Shown here: piece after piece, positions 14,700 to 16,122 of the stretch
Layout: the number at the start of each line of letters is the position of its first letter
Position numbering within the stretch: the first letter of the stretch is position 1
Origin: Bacillota bacterium
GTDB taxonomy: Bacteria; Bacillota; Clostridia; Christensenellales; SZUA-584
Assembly (NCBI GenBank): GCA_023391105.1
Contig: JAEWBO010000016.1
Coordinates: 1 to 16,122, forward strand
Direction: 5' to 3'
DNA length: 16,122 bases
Notes under the pieces: model-generated
Database searches by the model: none
What the model saw: only the letters and a program-made list of their open reading frames with translations
What the model was told of the DNA's origin: nothing
Program-made: the position numbers and the translations under genes

Positions 14700-14735
14700 G
14701 GTAAACGCCTCCTGTATAAAAAGTGACGATACACA

Positions 14736-14744
14736 ATTATACCA
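14736..14744 (-). promoter_or_regulatory. extended -10 promoter of the GNAT gene
   Basis: On the minus strand TGG-TATAAT (14744-14736) is a perfect extended -10 element, 37 bases before the GNAT start codon. The -35 region is weak. It lies just after the stop of the repeat-protein gene, which has no visible terminator of its own. Confidence 0.55.
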
Positions 14745-14781
14745 TGTTTTTCTTGTGCGCGTCTAATGAATGCCTGCTAAC

Positions 14782-15732
14782 CTATGATGAACACAGGTGG
14801 TATTGGCTGCAATTGAGCCCCGAGCAACCAATTTTCGGCCGCTTAATCGCTTCGATGGTGAAAGAAGCATGGTTTACGTCAAAAACGTGCTCCTTTTCGC
14901 CCATGTTAAAGCACACCTTACCAGACAGGAAAGAGACCTTCACCGGTATTTCAATTACGCTTTCATCGTCCAAGGGATTGACGGCCAATAGAGGCTCTAT
15001 CACTGCGGTTTGTCCGTCGCTGCCGGTGGCTTTGAAACGGGTGCCCGGTGCCGTAAGCGTGATCACGGTACCTCGGTCATCGAACGAAAGAGAGTTGCTG
15101 TCCGCGTTGATGCCGACGGCTCCGCTGTTATAAGTCTTAAGCAGGCCAATGGGTGTGGGCACGGCGGTTAGACGCGCGGGTTCGATCGACTTGAGATCAC
15201 CGTCCTCATACAGAGAAAAGCCGTTTCGTACGGATACCGAGCCAAAGCTCGTGGGCAGCTTGACTGTCTGCGACGGCCAAAGCGTCACAGACTTTAATGC
15301 GCCGCTTTCATAAAAGCAGCAGCCGATAATTTTGGCGCTCACTTCGCCAAAAGGAAGAACAAAACGGAGCGTATCCAGCAGCTTTTCCTCGTCCTGTTCC
15401 GACCAATAGCCGCTAATCTGGCCGTCGAGCGGAAAGAAACGTTTTATCGTACCGCTTTTATAAAATGTGACCAATTCGGCAGGGTATAGCCCAAGCGGTG
15501 TTTTGATATGCGTTTGCTCTTCAAGCGCAATGCGCTTGACCGCGCCATTTTCATAGAACGATACTGAGCTTGTGTTTTTTCGGCGAACGTTCATTTCGCC
15601 CCAGCGCGGGACGAGCGTCCCGCAGCTTGTTGATATTTCGTTTTCCTTATCCAAGTTGCAGTGACGCACGGCAGCGCTTTTACTGTACTCTAAGCGGGTG
15701 ATACCTGTTAAGCTTTCAAAAATGTTTTGCAT
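14782..15732 (-). CDS. protein with FYxxGxhK (MORN/YwqK-like) repeats
   Basis: The 316-residue product has no signal peptide or membrane span. It carries about five or six copies of a short repeat: VSFYENGAVKRI (58-69), VTFYKSGTIKRF (88-99), CCFYESGALKSV (138-149), FSLYEDGDLKSI (172-183), and weaker KTYNSGAV (199-206) and LSFDDRGTV (215-223). The pattern FY-E/K-x-G-x-h-K resembles the beta-hairpin repeats of YwqK-type and MORN proteins, which tend to bind partners or lipids; function here is unknown. The C-terminus (300-316) has three cysteines. AAAGG lies eight bases before the ATG. A candidate promoter and a terminator-like hairpin both lie upstream in the gap, an odd order discussed in the findings. 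Confidence 0.78.
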   Translation of the reverse strand: MQNIFESLTGITRLEYSKSAAVRHCNLDKENEISTSCGTLVPRWGEMNVRRKNTSSVSFYENGAVKRIALEEQTHIKTPLGLYPAELVTFYKSGTIKRFFPLDGQISGYWSEQDEEKLLDTLRFVLPFGEVSAKIIGCCFYESGALKSVTLWPSQTVKLPTSFGSVSVRNGFSLYEDGDLKSIEPARLTAVPTPIGLLKTYNSGAVGINADSNSLSFDDRGTVITLTAPGTRFKATGSDGQTAVIEPLLAVNPLDDESVIEIPVKVSFLSGKVCFNMGEKEHVFDVNHASFTIEAIKRPKIGCSGLNCSQYHLCSS

Positions 15733-15786
15733 GTTATCGACCTTTCGTTAAACTGACCCAAAAGCTCTGCTTTCGGACGCTCTGTA

Positions 15787-15824
15787 ATAAAAAAACGCAG
15801 CTGACTCTTATGCGAGCAGCTGCG
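15787..15824 (-). terminator. terminator after the right-edge gene
   Basis: On the minus strand CGCAGCTG (15824-15817) pairs with CAGCTGCG (15803-15796) around a 13-nt loop, and TTTTTTTATTA follows (15795 downward). It lies 67 bases after the stop of the right-edge gene. Confidence 0.8.
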
Positions 15825-15845
15825 CCCATTTGCTTTTTATACTGT

Positions 15846-15874
15846 ATTATATCATGAATTGGTCTATATGTGAG
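15846..15874 (-). promoter_or_regulatory. candidate promoter upstream of the hairpin
   Basis: On the minus strand CTCACA (15874-15869) and a perfect TATAAT (15851-15846) are 17 nt apart. Transcription would start near 15839 and run into the terminator hairpin before the repeat-protein gene at 15732. I see no better promoter between hairpin and gene. Confidence 0.4.
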
Positions 15875-15890
15875 AATATTTTTTAGAAAC

Positions 15891-16122
15891 TTAAAACTGG
15901 TTCGTTTGTTTTTTCACCACATACAAATTCGAACCAAAATCCCCAAGCAGCCGCGTGTGTTTGTTGTAATAGCTGCCGACGAACTGATTGTTAAGCCTTA
16001 TTCCCGCGTTAAGCATATCGCCGCAGGCTTCATAGCGCTCCACGCTATCGGTCAGGCGGTAAAAACAGCCAGCAGTGCGCAGCACAACGCCGTCGGGATT
16101 CAGCGACACGGGCAGTATGTGC
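15891..16122 (-). CDS. C-terminal fragment, gene continues beyond the right edge
   Basis: The frame is open to the window edge, so only the last 77 or so residues are visible; the in-frame GTG at 16109 has no ribosome binding site and is probably internal. The visible part runs HILPVSLNPDGVVLRTAGCFYRL, ERYEACGDMLNAGIRLNNQF, then a basic end. The GDxLNAGIxL turn and beta-rich pattern recall the C-terminal beta-sandwich of family 36 glycoside hydrolases (alpha-galactosidases), but this is a weak resemblance and the catalytic part is outside the window. A clear terminator follows. Confidence 0.5.
   Translation of the reverse strand, partial: HILPVSLNPDGVVLRTAGCFYRLTDSVERYEACGDMLNAGIRLNNQFVGSYYNKHTRLLGDFGSNLYVVKKQTNQF

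Noticed and set aside
1..16122. CRISPR arrays, insertion sequences, prophage, tRNA or rRNA genes
   Set aside because: No regularly spaced direct repeats, transposase or integrase motifs, long terminal inverted repeats, or tRNA/rRNA signatures were found by reading.

Overview
The window looks like chromosomal DNA of an anaerobic member of the Bacillota, most likely class Clostridia. The basis is strong AAGGAGG-type ribosome binding sites, many small lipoproteins and membrane proteins of clostridial type, a DUF6034-like lipoprotein, a NifS/NifU/Rrf2 set, an acetyl-CoA-type MetA and a soluble iron-sulfur protein of the [FeFe]-hydrogenase superfamily. I cannot name the genus. I see no rRNA, tRNA, CRISPR array, insertion sequence or prophage gene.

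Left part (1-3380, all minus strand): a lipoprotein gene that appears to be split by a one-base frame disruption (1516 to 108), preceded by an operon of a 38-residue single-span membrane peptide, a membrane-anchored phosphodiester glycosidase (NAGPA-like) protein and a 68-residue two-span membrane protein (3245 to 1782). Next comes a plus-strand block with a stand-alone UDP-galactopyranose mutase gene (glf, 3579-4679), a structured intergenic stretch and an unknown lipoprotein (5024-5656), which ends in a nested-hairpin terminator.

Central part (5800-10450): a sulfur-metabolism island with two divergent transcription units. Leftward, an Rrf2 regulator with an IscR-like set of cysteines is translationally coupled to serine O-acetyltransferase. 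Rightward from a near-consensus promoter run cysteine desulfurase (nifS), the Fe-S scaffold (nifU), a second Rrf2 regulator and homoserine O-acyltransferase (metA, with Glu111, which predicts acetyl-CoA use). The layout ties cysteine supply, Fe-S assembly and the entry to methionine synthesis together under two Rrf2 sensors. An inverted repeat just downstream of the rightward promoter is a candidate operator.

Right part (10573-16122): an EamA/DMT-family transporter, a lipoprotein with a possible Ig-like C-terminal domain, a 572-residue cytoplasmic fusion, a GNAT acetyltransferase, a protein with FYxxGxhK repeats, and the C-terminus of a gene that runs off the right edge. In the fusion, two [4Fe-4S] motifs, an H-cluster-type domain and a third Fe-S motif lead into a very short methyl-accepting-chemotaxis signalling hairpin. 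It is the most unusual item here: it keeps four cysteines at the positions of the H-cluster ligands but has proline where catalytic hydrogenases have the proton-relay cysteine, so a sensory role (H2 or redox) is more likely than bulk catalysis.
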